Positions 1 through 8,422 of a DNA stretch of 64,000 bases are shown here, one piece after another (position 1 is the first letter of the stretch; each line of letters starts with the position of its first letter). The stretch spans positions 868,001-932,000 of the forward strand of contig NZ_JAIUZR010000004.1 in assembly GCF_020171465.1 (NCBI RefSeq), written 5' to 3'. Under the pieces are notes generated by a model. The model was not told the DNA's origin and did no database searches. It saw only the letters and a program-made list of their open reading frames with translations. Origin of the DNA: Lutimonas saemankumensis. Lineage in GTDB: Bacteria > Bacteroidota > Bacteroidia > Flavobacteriales > Flavobacteriaceae. Made by a program: the position numbers and the translations under genes.

Positions 1-1580
1 GCGCTCTCTTTAACAAAGTCCAGCAAGTTGACGACCTCCTCAATCTGGATAGAGCTTACCTTAATGCCTCCCAGATTCATAGCGTCATCAGCACGTCCCT
101 GGGCTTTGTAATATCCGTTAGGAAGACGTTCAAGCTGGTCACCATGTCTTCTAAGAACCTGGCCCTTAAAACTTGGATTGCCCTCAAAATACACCTCATG
201 ATGGTCCCGGTTAAGCAATGATTGGGACAGGCCTAATACGGGTGGAATTATAAACATTTCGCCACGATCCGTTTCATTTCCTTCATCATTCAAAAGGACA
301 AATTCCCCACCGAGAGCCTGAGAAGTAAAAGTACTTGCTATATTGGGTTGAACCACCGTACTGGTCACATAACCTCCTCCGATTTCCGTACCTCCACAGT
401 ATTCTATAACAGGTTTATTGTTTCCGAGCCGCATCAGATATTCCATTTCATCCGGATTCGAAGCTTCCCCTGTAGAACTGAAGCATTTGATCGAGTTCCA
501 GTCAAATGAATCCATGGTCCCGGTGTTTTTCCAGTGCCTTACGATACTCGGAACAACACCCAGCATGGTTACCCTGGCATTCTGAACAAATTCACCAAAT
601 CCTTCTCCCATAGGAGCTCCGTAATACAAAGCAATGGATGCTTTATTGATCAGGCCGGCAAAAATGAGCCAGGGGCCCATCATCCAGCCAAGGTTGGTTG
701 GCCAGCATACTACATCATTTTCCTGAATGTTATGATGATAATAACCGTCAGAAGCGCATTTAATGGGAACCGTATTTGTCCATGGTATCGCCTTTGGTTC
801 ACCGGTTGTGCCGGACGAAAACAAAACGGTAATCATATCCTCCGGGCCCAATATGACCGTTTCAAATTCATCCTTTTCAGACAAAAAATCTTCAAAGAAC
901 ATATCTCCTTGCCGTAAGGAACATTCAGATGACCCACCTTTCACAACAACAGCCATCGAGGCATTGGCCTTGATCACTTTATCATACAGGGGAAGGGTTT
1001 TTCCGGCTCTGTAGATGAAATCTTGTGTAAAAATCAATTTTGGCCTGGTGATCTTTAAACGTACTTTAATTTCATTCGAAGTAAAGCTGTCCGCAATAGT
1101 TACTACAGGACAACCTGCTTTGATTGCCGCCAGATAGATAGCAACAGCCTCATAGGTCATTGGCATGTCAATGGCGATCCGATCCCCCGGAAGGAGTCCG
1201 TTTTCTTTTAAGCTATTGGAGATTCTGTTTACATACCTTTCGAGCTCCAGCTGAGTTACCTGATGCAGGCCGCCTTTTTCATTTTGATATACAAGTGCAA
1301 TCGCATCTTCGTCACGTTGAAAACAGGAGTCAATTATGTTAAATTTTGACCCCTTCAGCCAGCTGGCATTTTCGACCCCGTCTGAAATTTCAAGTACCGA
1401 GTCAAATTTTCGTATAAAGTTGATGTCAAGATTGGCAATGGTTTGTTCCCAGAAATTACTTTTGTTTTGAACCGACCAATTCCATAAATTTTGGTAAGAA
1501 TCAAGTTTATTTTTCAACATCATTTTATAGATGTTGCTGCCTTTTAATACCTCATCATTTGGATACCAGTGCGCAGTCAT
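1..1580 (-). CDS. AMP-forming acyl-CoA synthetase (acetyl-/acetoacetyl-CoA synthetase-like), partial
   Basis: The ATG is at 1580 and the frame stays open to the left window edge, so the C-terminus is missing. About 526 residues are visible. The N-terminus resembles the acetyl-CoA synthetase N-terminal domain (YQNLWNWSVQNKSNFWEQ). The phosphate-binding loop of the adenylate-forming family is clear at 785-830 (LFSSGTTGEPKAIPW), followed by an ATP-binding segment (EYCGGTEIGGGY) and a hinge-like region near the window edge (GYYKAQGRADDAMNLGG). Family knowledge: such enzymes activate a carboxylic acid with ATP and load it on CoA. The substrate cannot be read from the sequence; acetate or acetoacetate is the best guess. 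It starts 4 nt after the PBP1A stop, so it is probably the last visible gene of the ricT-gldH-PBP1A operon. Confidence 0.85.
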   Translation of the reverse strand, partial: MTAHWYPNDEVLKGSNIYKMMLKNKLDSYQNLWNWSVQNKSNFWEQTIANLDINFIRKFDSVLEISDGVENASWLKGSKFNIIDSCFQRDEDAIALVYQNEKGGLHQVTQLELERYVNRISNSLKENGLLPGDRIAIDMPMTYEAVAIYLAAIKAGCPVVTIADSFTSNEIKVRLKITRPKLIFTQDFIYRAGKTLPLYDKVIKANASMAVVVKGGSSECSLRQGDMFFEDFLSEKDEFETVILGPEDMITVLFSSGTTGEPKAIPWTNTVPIKCASDGYYHHNIQENDVVCWPTNLGWMMGPWLIFAGLINKASIALYYGAPMGEGFGEFVQNARVTMLGVVPSIVRHWKNTGTMDSFDWNSIKCFSSTGEASNPDEMEYLMRLGNNKPVIEYCGGTEIGGGYVTSTVVQPNIASTFTSQALGGEFVLLNDEGNETDRGEMFIIPPVLGLSQSLLNRDHHEVYFEGNPSFKGQVLRRHGDQLERLPNGYYKAQGRADDAMNLGGIKVSSIQIEEVVNLLDFVKES

Positions 1581-1584
1581 AATT

Positions 1585-3888
1585 TTAGAAATCTATTTCT
1601 TCATCAGGGTCAGGTAGCTTTTCGCCTTCAATTTTCTCTTTTTCATCCTCACTTTGTACCTTATCACAATCTACATTGATGGTCAGTTCTTCAGGTTTTT
1701 CAAATTCTTCTTTACTGATATTCAGATCTTCTTCAGCATAATTTCTCTGCATATACAAGGCCCAGATTGGCAACGCCATTGAGGCTCCCTGGCCCCTTGC
1801 GATATCCACAAAATGAACCGATCTGTCTTCAGCTCCAACCCATACTCCTGTGGATAGATTCGGAACCAGTCCGATAAACCATCCGTCCGATTGATTTTGC
1901 GTGGTTCCGGTTTTACCGGCAATTGGGTTCTCAAATTTATAAGGGTATCCGGTGGCCACGTTATCAGGGTAATTCCCTCCTGTGGTTCTAAGCCGGATTC
2001 CGGACCCGTATTTAGTAACGCCTTCCATCAGATTGATGGTTGTATAGGCAATGCTTTCGCTAAGAACCTCTTTGGTCTCGGGTGTGAATTCTTCCAAAAT
2101 CGTCCCGTTTTTGTCCTCGATACGAAGTATCATCATCGGTTTTACATACATTCCCTTATTGGCAAATGTATTTAAGGCACCTACCATTTCATACAGGCTC
2201 AGGTCAACCGTTCCCAATGCCACAGAGGGCACCGCGGGAATTTCTGTTTCAACTCCAAGGTTCTTTGCCATTTTCACCACGTTTTGAGGCGTGGTCTGAT
2301 CGATCAGATTTGCTGAAATAACGTTGATAGAATTAGCAAGTGCATTTTTAAGGGACCTCAAACCTCCATACTCTTCACCAGAATTTTTTGGGGTCCAGTC
2401 TTCGTCAAGATGGTACTTCCCTGCAGGGATGGTATAAGGTGTATTCGGGTATTCATCACAGGGAGACAAACCGAGCTGATTGATCGCCGTCGCATAAACA
2501 AACGGTTTAAACGTTGACCCAACCTGACGTTTACCTTGTTTAACATGGTCGTACTGGAAATGCTTGTAATCTATTCCCCCAACCCAGGCTTTAACATGGC
2601 CTGTTGTAGGATCAGTCGATAATAAACCTGCCTGCAGAATGAACTTATTATATCGAATGGAATCATAGGGGGTCATTACCGTATCAATGTCTCCCTTCCA
2701 CGAAAATATCCTCATTGGAGTTTTTTCATAAAATGAGGCCTTGATTTCTTCTTCCGAGGCTCCATTTCGTTTCATTTTACGCCATCGATCACTTCTTTTC
2801 ATCGCCGCCAGCATAGTACTTTCAATTTGCTCAGGTTCCAGATCATAAAAAGGGGCCGTACTGTTCTTTTTCTGTTGTTTGAAGAAAACTCTTTGCAAAT
2901 TGGCAAGGTGTTCTTTCATGGCTTCTTCCGCATTCTTCTGCATTCGGGAGTCAAGAGTAACATAAATTTTCAGACCGTCTCTGTAAATATTATAACTTTC
3001 TCCATTGGTTTTTGGATGGTCCTTGATCCATTTTTTCATAAAATCACGGACATATTCCCTGAAGTACGTTGCCGTTCCGTCACTGTGGCCTTCAAGATTG
3101 ATATCAAGTTCCAAAGGAAGCTGTTGAAGTGAATCTTTTTCGGCTTCAGTAATGAATTCATTTCGAAGCATCTGGCCAAAGACCACATTCCTTCTTTGCT
3201 TTACCATTTCAGGCCTTCGCATCGGATTGTATAAAGATGAATTCTTCAACATTCCTACCAGCATTGCAGATTCTTCTATCGCCAGCTCATTAGGCTCTTT
3301 TCCGAAATGGATTCGACTGGCAGATCTTATTCCAACAGCATTATGGCCAAAATCGTATTTGTTGAAATACATGGTGATGATCTCATTCTTGGTATATTGT
3401 TTTTCCAGCCTAATGGCAATAACCCACTCTTTTACTTTCTGAATCAGTCTTTTCGCAATGTTCCCCGAAGCTTTTTTGGTAAAAAGCATTTTAGCCAGCT
3501 GCTGCGTGATGGTACTGGCCCCTCCGTCTCTTCCAAACTTTGCAGCTGCTCTTGCCGTTCCCTGAAAATCAATTCCTGAATGATCATAATATCTTTCATC
3601 TTCAGTGGCAACCAGTGCCTTAATTAAGTTATCCGGCAGTTCACTGTATTTTACCGGGGTCCGGTTTTCCCGATAGTATTTTCCAAGAGTCTCACCATCA
3701 ATGGAAATTACCTCTGTGGCAAGGTTATTTTCAGGGTTTTCAAGCTCCTCAAAGGTTGGCAGCTTTCCAAAAACATTTAATCCTGCAAGCAAAAAAACGA
3801 TAAATAAAAGCAGGAGTCCGCCAATGAATATTTTCCATATCCATTTTGTAAACTTACTGGCACCTGTATTTTGACTTTTCTCAGCCAT
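1585..3888 (-). CDS. Penicillin-binding protein 1A (bifunctional glycosyltransferase/transpeptidase)
   Basis: Class A PBP that polymerises and cross-links peptidoglycan at the outer face of the inner membrane. From the ATG at 3888 it is 767 aa. One membrane anchor lies at about residues 18-40. The GT51 domain shows EDERYYDH (96-103, catalytic Glu 96) and GGASTITQQ (122-130). The transpeptidase has the three penicillin-binding motifs STFK (Ser 458, Lys 461), SIN (520-522) and KTG (659-661). A TTG one codon upstream is also open, but the ATG overlaps the gldH stop by one base (TGATG) and is preferred. The C-terminal tail is acidic. Its position between gldH and an acyl-CoA synthetase gene suggests co-transcription. 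Confidence 0.95.
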   Translation of the reverse strand: MAEKSQNTGASKFTKWIWKIFIGGLLLLFIVFLLAGLNVFGKLPTFEELENPENNLATEVISIDGETLGKYYRENRTPVKYSELPDNLIKALVATEDERYYDHSGIDFQGTARAAAKFGRDGGASTITQQLAKMLFTKKASGNIAKRLIQKVKEWVIAIRLEKQYTKNEIITMYFNKYDFGHNAVGIRSASRIHFGKEPNELAIEESAMLVGMLKNSSLYNPMRRPEMVKQRRNVVFGQMLRNEFITEAEKDSLQQLPLELDINLEGHSDGTATYFREYVRDFMKKWIKDHPKTNGESYNIYRDGLKIYVTLDSRMQKNAEEAMKEHLANLQRVFFKQQKKNSTAPFYDLEPEQIESTMLAAMKRSDRWRKMKRNGASEEEIKASFYEKTPMRIFSWKGDIDTVMTPYDSIRYNKFILQAGLLSTDPTTGHVKAWVGGIDYKHFQYDHVKQGKRQVGSTFKPFVYATAINQLGLSPCDEYPNTPYTIPAGKYHLDEDWTPKNSGEEYGGLRSLKNALANSINVISANLIDQTTPQNVVKMAKNLGVETEIPAVPSVALGTVDLSLYEMVGALNTFANKGMYVKPMMILRIEDKNGTILEEFTPETKEVLSESIAYTTINLMEGVTKYGSGIRLRTTGGNYPDNVATGYPYKFENPIAGKTGTTQNQSDGWFIGLVPNLSTGVWVGAEDRSVHFVDIARGQGASMALPIWALYMQRNYAEEDLNISKEEFEKPEELTINVDCDKVQSEDEKEKIEGEKLPDPDEEIDF

Positions 3889-4403
3889 CAATTCAATTTT
3901 TCAATTTGTAATCCAACATCTGTAATTCCATTAAGGTGGGTCAGGCCATCAATGTCTCTTGTCCTTCGCATGGCCTGCTGTACTGAAACATTGTAATCCC
4001 CTGTCATGGAAAACGTAACATTGGTTTTATATTCAAGTTTATTCTCTTTGATATCTGTCATGCCACTTCCCAGAAACCTGCCATCGGGTGTTGTCATTTC
4101 ATATTCTAAAGTATCAACGATTTGATAGTTGTTGGGGAATTTAATTCCAACAATCAGAAACAGATTGCTAAATTCATACTCTTTGTTATTACGAAGGGTA
4201 ACATAAAGATTATTTTTCGAGATTGTATCAGTTGAGCTGACCTTGAAATTTATAATGGAATCTTTGTGCCAGGCTCCTTTTTCTATCGGAACATATTGAT
4301 TGTATACCAGGTTGTTCGAGCAGGATACAAAGGACACAACAAAAAACAAAGCCAAAATAATTTGGGTGAGACCTTTTTCACTTTTCTTCAATTCAATTCT
4401 CAT
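3888..4403 (-). CDS. gldH: Gliding motility lipoprotein GldH
   Basis: 171 aa with a lipoprotein signal: basic N-terminus, hydrophobic stretch and a lipobox ending FVSCSNN (Cys at about residue 28). Length and general pattern (IEKGAWHKDSIINF, a later MTTPDGRFLGSGMTDIKE segment) fit GldH, an outer-membrane-associated lipoprotein needed for flavobacterial gliding and linked to type IX secretion. The adjacency ricT-gldH-PBP1A is a familiar flavobacterial arrangement. The start lies 2 nt after the ricT stop and the end overlaps the PBP1A start by 1 nt, so translation is probably coupled. Presence of gldH does not by itself prove that the organism glides. Confidence 0.88.
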   Translation of the reverse strand: MRIELKKSEKGLTQIILALFFVVSFVSCSNNLVYNQYVPIEKGAWHKDSIINFKVSSTDTISKNNLYVTLRNNKEYEFSNLFLIVGIKFPNNYQIVDTLEYEMTTPDGRFLGSGMTDIKENKLEYKTNVTFSMTGDYNVSVQQAMRRTRDIDGLTHLNGITDVGLQIEKLN

Positions 4404-4405
4404 TC

Positions 4406-5581
4406 TTAATTTTTCTTTTTCTGAAGATTCTTTTTGTTGTTTCTGAAATTGCGATTCTTCCTTTTTTTCTTTCTTCTGAATTTCGGTTTGTCAAACCGGG
4501 TCAGGCTGTCCTGTCCCACAACATCGGTAAACTTAGAAGTTTCCGTGGCCTCAAATTCCAATTCCAGCGTGTATTCTTCAAGACTTGTAGCTTTGGTTTT
4601 GTTTTTGTTTAGTTCGATGATCTGATTCGTCTGGGCCACGGTTAATTTATGCCAGGTAACCGGATTTTCTTTATAGGCATACCATAACCAGCCTTGAAAT
4701 ATATCCATTTTTTGAAACACAGCCGGGCCTTTTTCAGTCTGCAGCCAAACATTGGTTTTAGGAAAATTCTTTAAGGCGTCCATATACGAATCCAGTTCAT
4801 AATTCAGGCAACACTTTAATTTTCCGCACTGACCCGCAAGCTTTTGAGGATTCAATGAGAGCTGCTGATATCGTGCCGCAGAAGTACTTACCGATCTGAA
4901 GTCTGTAAGCCAGGTAGAGCAGCAAAGTTCTCTTCCACAAGATCCGATACCACCTAAACGAGAGGCTTCCTGCCTAAGGCCAACCTGTTTCATTTCAACC
5001 CTTAAGCTGAAGGTACCTGCAAGTTCCCGGATCAGCTGCCTGAAATCAACGCGTTCATCAGCGGTATAGTAAAAAGTGGCTTTATTTCCGTCGCCCTGAA
5101 ATTCAACATCGGATAGCTTCATTTTCAATCCTAAACGGGTAATGATCAGTCTCGATTTTCTCTGAACCTCAACTTCTTTATTTCTTGCGTTTGTCCAGAT
5201 TTCAATGTCCTTTTCGGTTGCTTTTCGATAAATCTGATTGATGTCTTCTTTTGAGGGAGATACTCTCTTCTTTTTCATTTGAACCTTAACAAGTTCTCCT
5301 GTAAGAGATACGACCCCAACATCATGGCCCGGTGAACTTTCTACAGAAACCACATCTCCAATAGAAATTGTCAGCCCCTTTGTGTTACGATAAAAACCTT
5401 TTCGGCCATTCTTAAACCTTACCTCGACAATATTAAAAGGTTTCTGCCCATTGGGCAGGGACATGTTGGAGAGCCAGTCAAAAACATTCATTTTATCACA
5501 GCTTCCCGAAGCACAGGCACCATTGTTTTTACAGCCAAGAGGCAATCCATTTATAGAGGATGAGCACGAAGTACAGCTCAT
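4406..5581 (-). CDS. ricT: PSP1 domain protein, RicT/YaaT family
   Basis: 391 aa. The PSP1 core includes the conserved cysteines C215, C220, C221, C252, C257 and C258 (CGRELCCSTWL and QCGKLKCCLNYEL). In the Bacillus RicT/YaaT-RicA-RicF complex, cysteines of this family bind Fe-S clusters, and the complex influences mRNA processing and development. The N-terminus adds a further Cys-rich stretch (C3, C6, C17, C23, C28), which may bind metal as well. The C-terminal tail is very basic (RRKKKRKNRNF...), a possible RNA-contacting region by inference. First gene of the visible minus-strand operon, with a 188-nt leader region upstream. The family call is secure; the cellular role in flavobacteria is not. 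Confidence 0.85.
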   Translation of the reverse strand: MSCTSCSSSINGLPLGCKNNGACASGSCDKMNVFDWLSNMSLPNGQKPFNIVEVRFKNGRKGFYRNTKGLTISIGDVVSVESSPGHDVGVVSLTGELVKVQMKKKRVSPSKEDINQIYRKATEKDIEIWTNARNKEVEVQRKSRLIITRLGLKMKLSDVEFQGDGNKATFYYTADERVDFRQLIRELAGTFSLRVEMKQVGLRQEASRLGGIGSCGRELCCSTWLTDFRSVSTSAARYQQLSLNPQKLAGQCGKLKCCLNYELDSYMDALKNFPKTNVWLQTEKGPAVFQKMDIFQGWLWYAYKENPVTWHKLTVAQTNQIIELNKNKTKATSLEEYTLELEFEATETSKFTDVVGQDSLTRFDKPKFRRKKKRKNRNFRNNKKNLQKKKN

Positions 5582-5769
5582 AATATGTCTTTATTTTGAA
5601 TTGAGAAAAGCTTTTTGCCTGTTTATCAGCAATTTAAATCTTAATAAATTTCTCCGTACCAAACATTGTTGCTGAAGGCAAAATCTCAATATAGATTCTA
5701 AAAAATTTAGGTAAATATACTCAATAATGATAAACTAAAAACATGATCGGGATATAATCAGAGGCAATG

Positions 5770-6000
5770 CTATTTTTCCTTCACACTAATTATGTTTACC
5801 GGACATGCCTCTTTAGCCTTTGTCACATTTTCAAGTATGGACATATCGGGCGATTTAATGGTAAAGAAACCTTTCTTATCCGTAGCGTGAAGCAATACGG
5901 ATTTACCGTCCTTTTTGGACATTTGAAACTGTTTTGGAGCAAGTTCGACACAATAATTGCATCCAATACACTTTTTCCTCTGCAAAGTGATTATTACCAT
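5770..6000 (-). CDS. Ferredoxin, single [4Fe-4S] cluster
   Basis: 76-aa protein with one cluster-binding set: C11-x2-C14-x2-C17 (CIGCNYC) and C66-P (ACPVN). This is the pattern of short monocluster ferredoxins, which act as soluble low-potential electron carriers. Partner enzymes are not evident from the neighbours (ricT on one side, divergent holB on the other). It has its own promoter-like element at 6077-6084, so it appears to be transcribed alone, possibly running on into ricT 188 nt downstream. A link to the AlkB-type hydroxylase at 20.4 kb would be speculation. Confidence 0.85.
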   Translation of the reverse strand: MVIITLQRKKCIGCNYCVELAPKQFQMSKKDGKSVLLHATDKKGFFTIKSPDMSILENVTKAKEACPVNIISVKEK

Positions 6001-6076
6001 ATCCGAAAATTTCGATCAGTCTTTTCTGATTCACATTTTTTTACTGACGATTACTTGATCGCTTTTTAGATTTTGG

Positions 6077-6103
6077 CAAAAATAGTTTTTTTTAAGTTAT
6101 CAA
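6077..6103 (-). promoter_or_regulatory. Promoter of the ferredoxin gene
   Basis: Reading the minus strand, TTG (6103-6101) is followed after 16 nt by TATTTTTG (6084-6077), an exact match to the Bacteroidota -7 element TAnnTTTG. The spacing is slightly short for this promoter class. Confidence 0.45.
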
Positions 6104-6112
6104 TAAACCGGA

Positions 6113-6139
6113 ATTTAGATGTTCATTAGCCATCTAAAT
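6113..6139. promoter_or_regulatory. Inverted repeat between ferredoxin gene and holB
   Basis: Perfect 9-base arms ATTTAGATG (6113-6121) and CATCTAAAT (6131-6139) around a 9-nt spacer. It lies 40 nt before holB and about 110 nt before the divergent ferredoxin gene, just upstream of a TAACTTTTTG stretch. It could be a protein-binding operator; there is no T-run to suggest a terminator. Confidence 0.4.
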
Positions 6140-6179
6140 CCTAACTTTTTGTTTTCTTTGTACACTAAGATTAGTTAGG

Positions 6180-7334
6180 ATGCTTTTTTCGGACGTCATC
6201 GGGCAGGAACATATCAAACATCACTTGATAAGGACAGTAGAGAATTCCAGAATTCCACATGCTCAATTATTTGTTGCTCCCACCGGGAGTGGAGTCCTTC
6301 CTTTGGCCATTGCCTATGCGCAATATATTCTTTGTCAGAACAAGGGTGGCGAGAATAATACGGGTAATGCAGCCTGCAATGTGAAGTTTGACAAACTTGC
6401 TCATCCTGACCTCCACTTTGTCTTTCCGGTAACAAGAAACGAAAAGGTAAAAAAACACCCCACCAGCAATGATTTTATGGAGGAGTGGCGAAAATTTATT
6501 CAGGAAACCCCGTACGGAAGCCTGTTTAACTGGTACCAGCTTCTGGGAATCGAAAATAAACAGGGTCAGATTGGAGTAGATGAGGCAGAAGACATTGTTA
6601 AGAAGCTTATTTTGAAACCCTATGAAGGAGGATTTAAGGTAATGATCATCTGGATGGCTGAACGGATGAACCAATCGGCTTCGAACAAGCTGCTAAAGCT
6701 GATCGAAGAGCCGCCGGAGAAAACCCTGTTTTTGCTGATTGCCGAGAATGAGGAGCTGATTATTAAAACCATTTTGTCAAGGTGCCAGGTACTTCATTTT
6801 CAACCGCTGACAGAGCAAAATATCATTGACACCCTTATGAGCCGCCATCAGGTTGATGAAAATCAGGCGATCAAAATAGCTCAGCAGTCCAACGGTAACT
6901 GGAACAAGGCCCTGCATCTTTTAAAACATGATGATAATGAAGAGGCTTTTGAAAAATGGTTCGTAACATGGGTGAGAGCCGCCTTTAAAGCAAAGGGTGA
7001 TGCAACCGTAGTTCAGGACCTGATCAAATGGAGTGAAGAGATCGCAAAAACCGGAAGAGAAACCCAAAAAAGATTTTTAAAATACTGTTCACATTTTTTC
7101 CGTCAGGCGCTACTGACAAATTATAATGCCCGTTCACTGGTTTTTTATGAATCTCAAAATAATTTCGATATCGAAAAATTTGCTCCCTTTGTTCATGGAG
7201 CCAATATCGAGGATATCAATCAGGCTATAGAAGATGCCATGTATCATATCCAGAGAAATGGAAATGCCAGAATCATTTTTCTAGATCTTTCAATGAGTTT
7301 AACACGATTTCTCCACCGGAAGGAAGAAAAGTAA
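6180..7334 (+). CDS. holB: DNA polymerase III delta-prime subunit
   Basis: 384 aa; AAA+-like clamp-loader subunit. The N-terminus (FSDVIGQEHIKHHLIRTVENSRIPHAQLF) and the segment AERMNQSASNKLLKLIEEPPEKT are typical of delta-prime, as is the SRC motif (ILSRCQVLHF). The P-loop position reads APTGSGVLP and lacks the GKT/S lysine, in line with delta-prime being a non-hydrolysing subunit. The zinc-finger region keeps only two cysteines (ILC...AAC), so zinc binding is doubtful. Role: loading the beta clamp on primed DNA. It is transcribed alone, convergent with the hemolysin III gene 4 nt beyond its end. Confidence 0.92.
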   Translation: MLFSDVIGQEHIKHHLIRTVENSRIPHAQLFVAPTGSGVLPLAIAYAQYILCQNKGGENNTGNAACNVKFDKLAHPDLHFVFPVTRNEKVKKHPTSNDFMEEWRKFIQETPYGSLFNWYQLLGIENKQGQIGVDEAEDIVKKLILKPYEGGFKVMIIWMAERMNQSASNKLLKLIEEPPEKTLFLLIAENEELIIKTILSRCQVLHFQPLTEQNIIDTLMSRHQVDENQAIKIAQQSNGNWNKALHLLKHDDNEEAFEKWFVTWVRAAFKAKGDATVVQDLIKWSEEIAKTGRETQKRFLKYCSHFFRQALLTNYNARSLVFYESQNNFDIEKFAPFVHGANIEDINQAIEDAMYHIQRNGNARIIFLDLSMSLTRFLHRKEEK

Positions 7335-7337
7335 GAT

Positions 7338-7985
7338 TTATTCAGGAAGGATATATTTAAAAACAGCCATAAAATGGCAAAAACTGCCAATTAAAACACA
7401 TACATGAAAGATAGCATGGTTGAATCGGATTTTTTTGATACTGTATAAAACCGCTCCGAGAGTATAGGCAACACCCCCTCCAAACAACCAGTACAGCCCC
7501 CCTGCGGGAAAGTTTTCGATTAGAGGCTTTATAGCCAATATGACAACCCACCCCATAAGCACATAGGCTATAGTGGAAAGTTTATCGAACCTGCCAAAGT
7601 AAAAAACTTTAAAGATGATGCCGGCCAGTGCCAGTCCCCAGGAAATTCCGAAAATGGTCCAGCCCACCCATCCTTTTAAGACCACCAGCGCAAATGGGGT
7701 GTAGGTTCCTGCAATTAATACATAAATGGCAGCATGATCCAGAATATTCAATTTTAACCTTAGTTCCGGATTTTTGGTATAGTGATAAAAGGTGGAAGCA
7801 GCGTATAAGAGGATAAGACTACTTCCAAAAATGGCAAAACTGGTAATCAGGGTTGCCGATCCTTTTTTGGAGGCACTCACCAACAGCACCACTAAGGCAA
7901 TGATACTCAGAACAAAACCAATTGCATGAGTTATTATATTAAGCGTCTCCTCTTTAGAATCGTAAAATGTGGTTGCCTTTTTCAT
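7338..7985 (-). CDS. Hemolysin III / PAQR family membrane protein
   Basis: 215 aa from the ATG at 7985 (a TTG at 7994 is also open but less likely). About seven membrane segments are predicted by eye. The PAQR zinc-site signatures are present: a His in the first signature (STFYHYTKN), LDHAAIYVLIAGTYTPF, and the C-terminal HAIFHVCVLIGSFCHF with its histidine pair. Bacterial members are called hemolysin III or YqfA-like; the true activity is unknown, and links to membrane lipid metabolism are proposed for the superfamily. Single gene, convergent with holB and divergent from the small membrane protein gene at 8071. Confidence 0.9.
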   Translation of the reverse strand: MKKATTFYDSKEETLNIITHAIGFVLSIIALVVLLVSASKKGSATLITSFAIFGSSLILLYAASTFYHYTKNPELRLKLNILDHAAIYVLIAGTYTPFALVVLKGWVGWTIFGISWGLALAGIIFKVFYFGRFDKLSTIAYVLMGWVVILAIKPLIENFPAGGLYWLFGGGVAYTLGAVLYSIKKIRFNHAIFHVCVLIGSFCHFMAVFKYILPE

Positions 7986-8070
7986 AGTGTTCAAAATTAC
8001 TAAAAATGTCAGGAAAAGAGTTCAAATTTTTTCGCTACTTTTATATATGTAACTAATTAAACTTTTGATT

Positions 8071-8313
8071 ATGAGCTTTATCTACTTTATTGTCATCGGT
8101 GCCATTGCCGGATGGCTGGCAGGAAAAATAATGCAAGGCGGTGGTTTTGGCCTGCTTATGAATATGGTTTTGGGTATCATAGGTGGAGTAGTTGGCGGAT
8201 GGTTATTCAGTTTTCTCGGATTCTCAACGGATGGCGGTATTTTAGGTTCTTTGGTTACTGCAGTAGTTGGCGCGGTCTTGATATTGTATGTAGGGAGGCT
8301 TATAAAAAAGTAA
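8071..8313 (+). CDS. GlsB/YeaQ/YmgE family small membrane protein
   Basis: 80 aa with three hydrophobic segments and many glycines (GAIAGWLAGKIMQGGGFG, GIIGGVVGGWLF, a C-terminal VTAVVGAVLILYVGRLIKK). This fits the transglycosylase-associated/GlsB family, often stress-induced in other bacteria; no enzymatic function is established. The ATG at 8071 is preferred over the TTG at 8065. A TACTTTTA sequence 25-30 nt upstream resembles the -7 promoter element. Confidence 0.85.
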   Translation: MSFIYFIVIGAIAGWLAGKIMQGGGFGLLMNMVLGIIGGVVGGWLFSFLGFSTDGGILGSLVTAVVGAVLILYVGRLIKK

Positions 8314-8391
8314 AAAACCCTGTTTCACTTACCGAATGGATCTACGTAAAGAATCTCTAGAGTATTCCTTATGAATTCAATGGTATTTCCT

Positions 8392-8399
8392 TATTTTTG
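8392..8399 (+). promoter_or_regulatory. -7 promoter element of trpS
   Basis: TATTTTTG, an exact TAnnTTTG match, 23 nt before the trpS ATG. No convincing -33 TTG is seen. Confidence 0.45.
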
Positions 8400-8422
8400 C
8401 GATTGAATTTTAAGAAAGTCAC

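Noticed and set aside
534-1342. Plus-strand open frames in the first 1.4 kb
   Set aside because: They lie antisense to a continuous acyl-CoA synthetase frame with clear family motifs.
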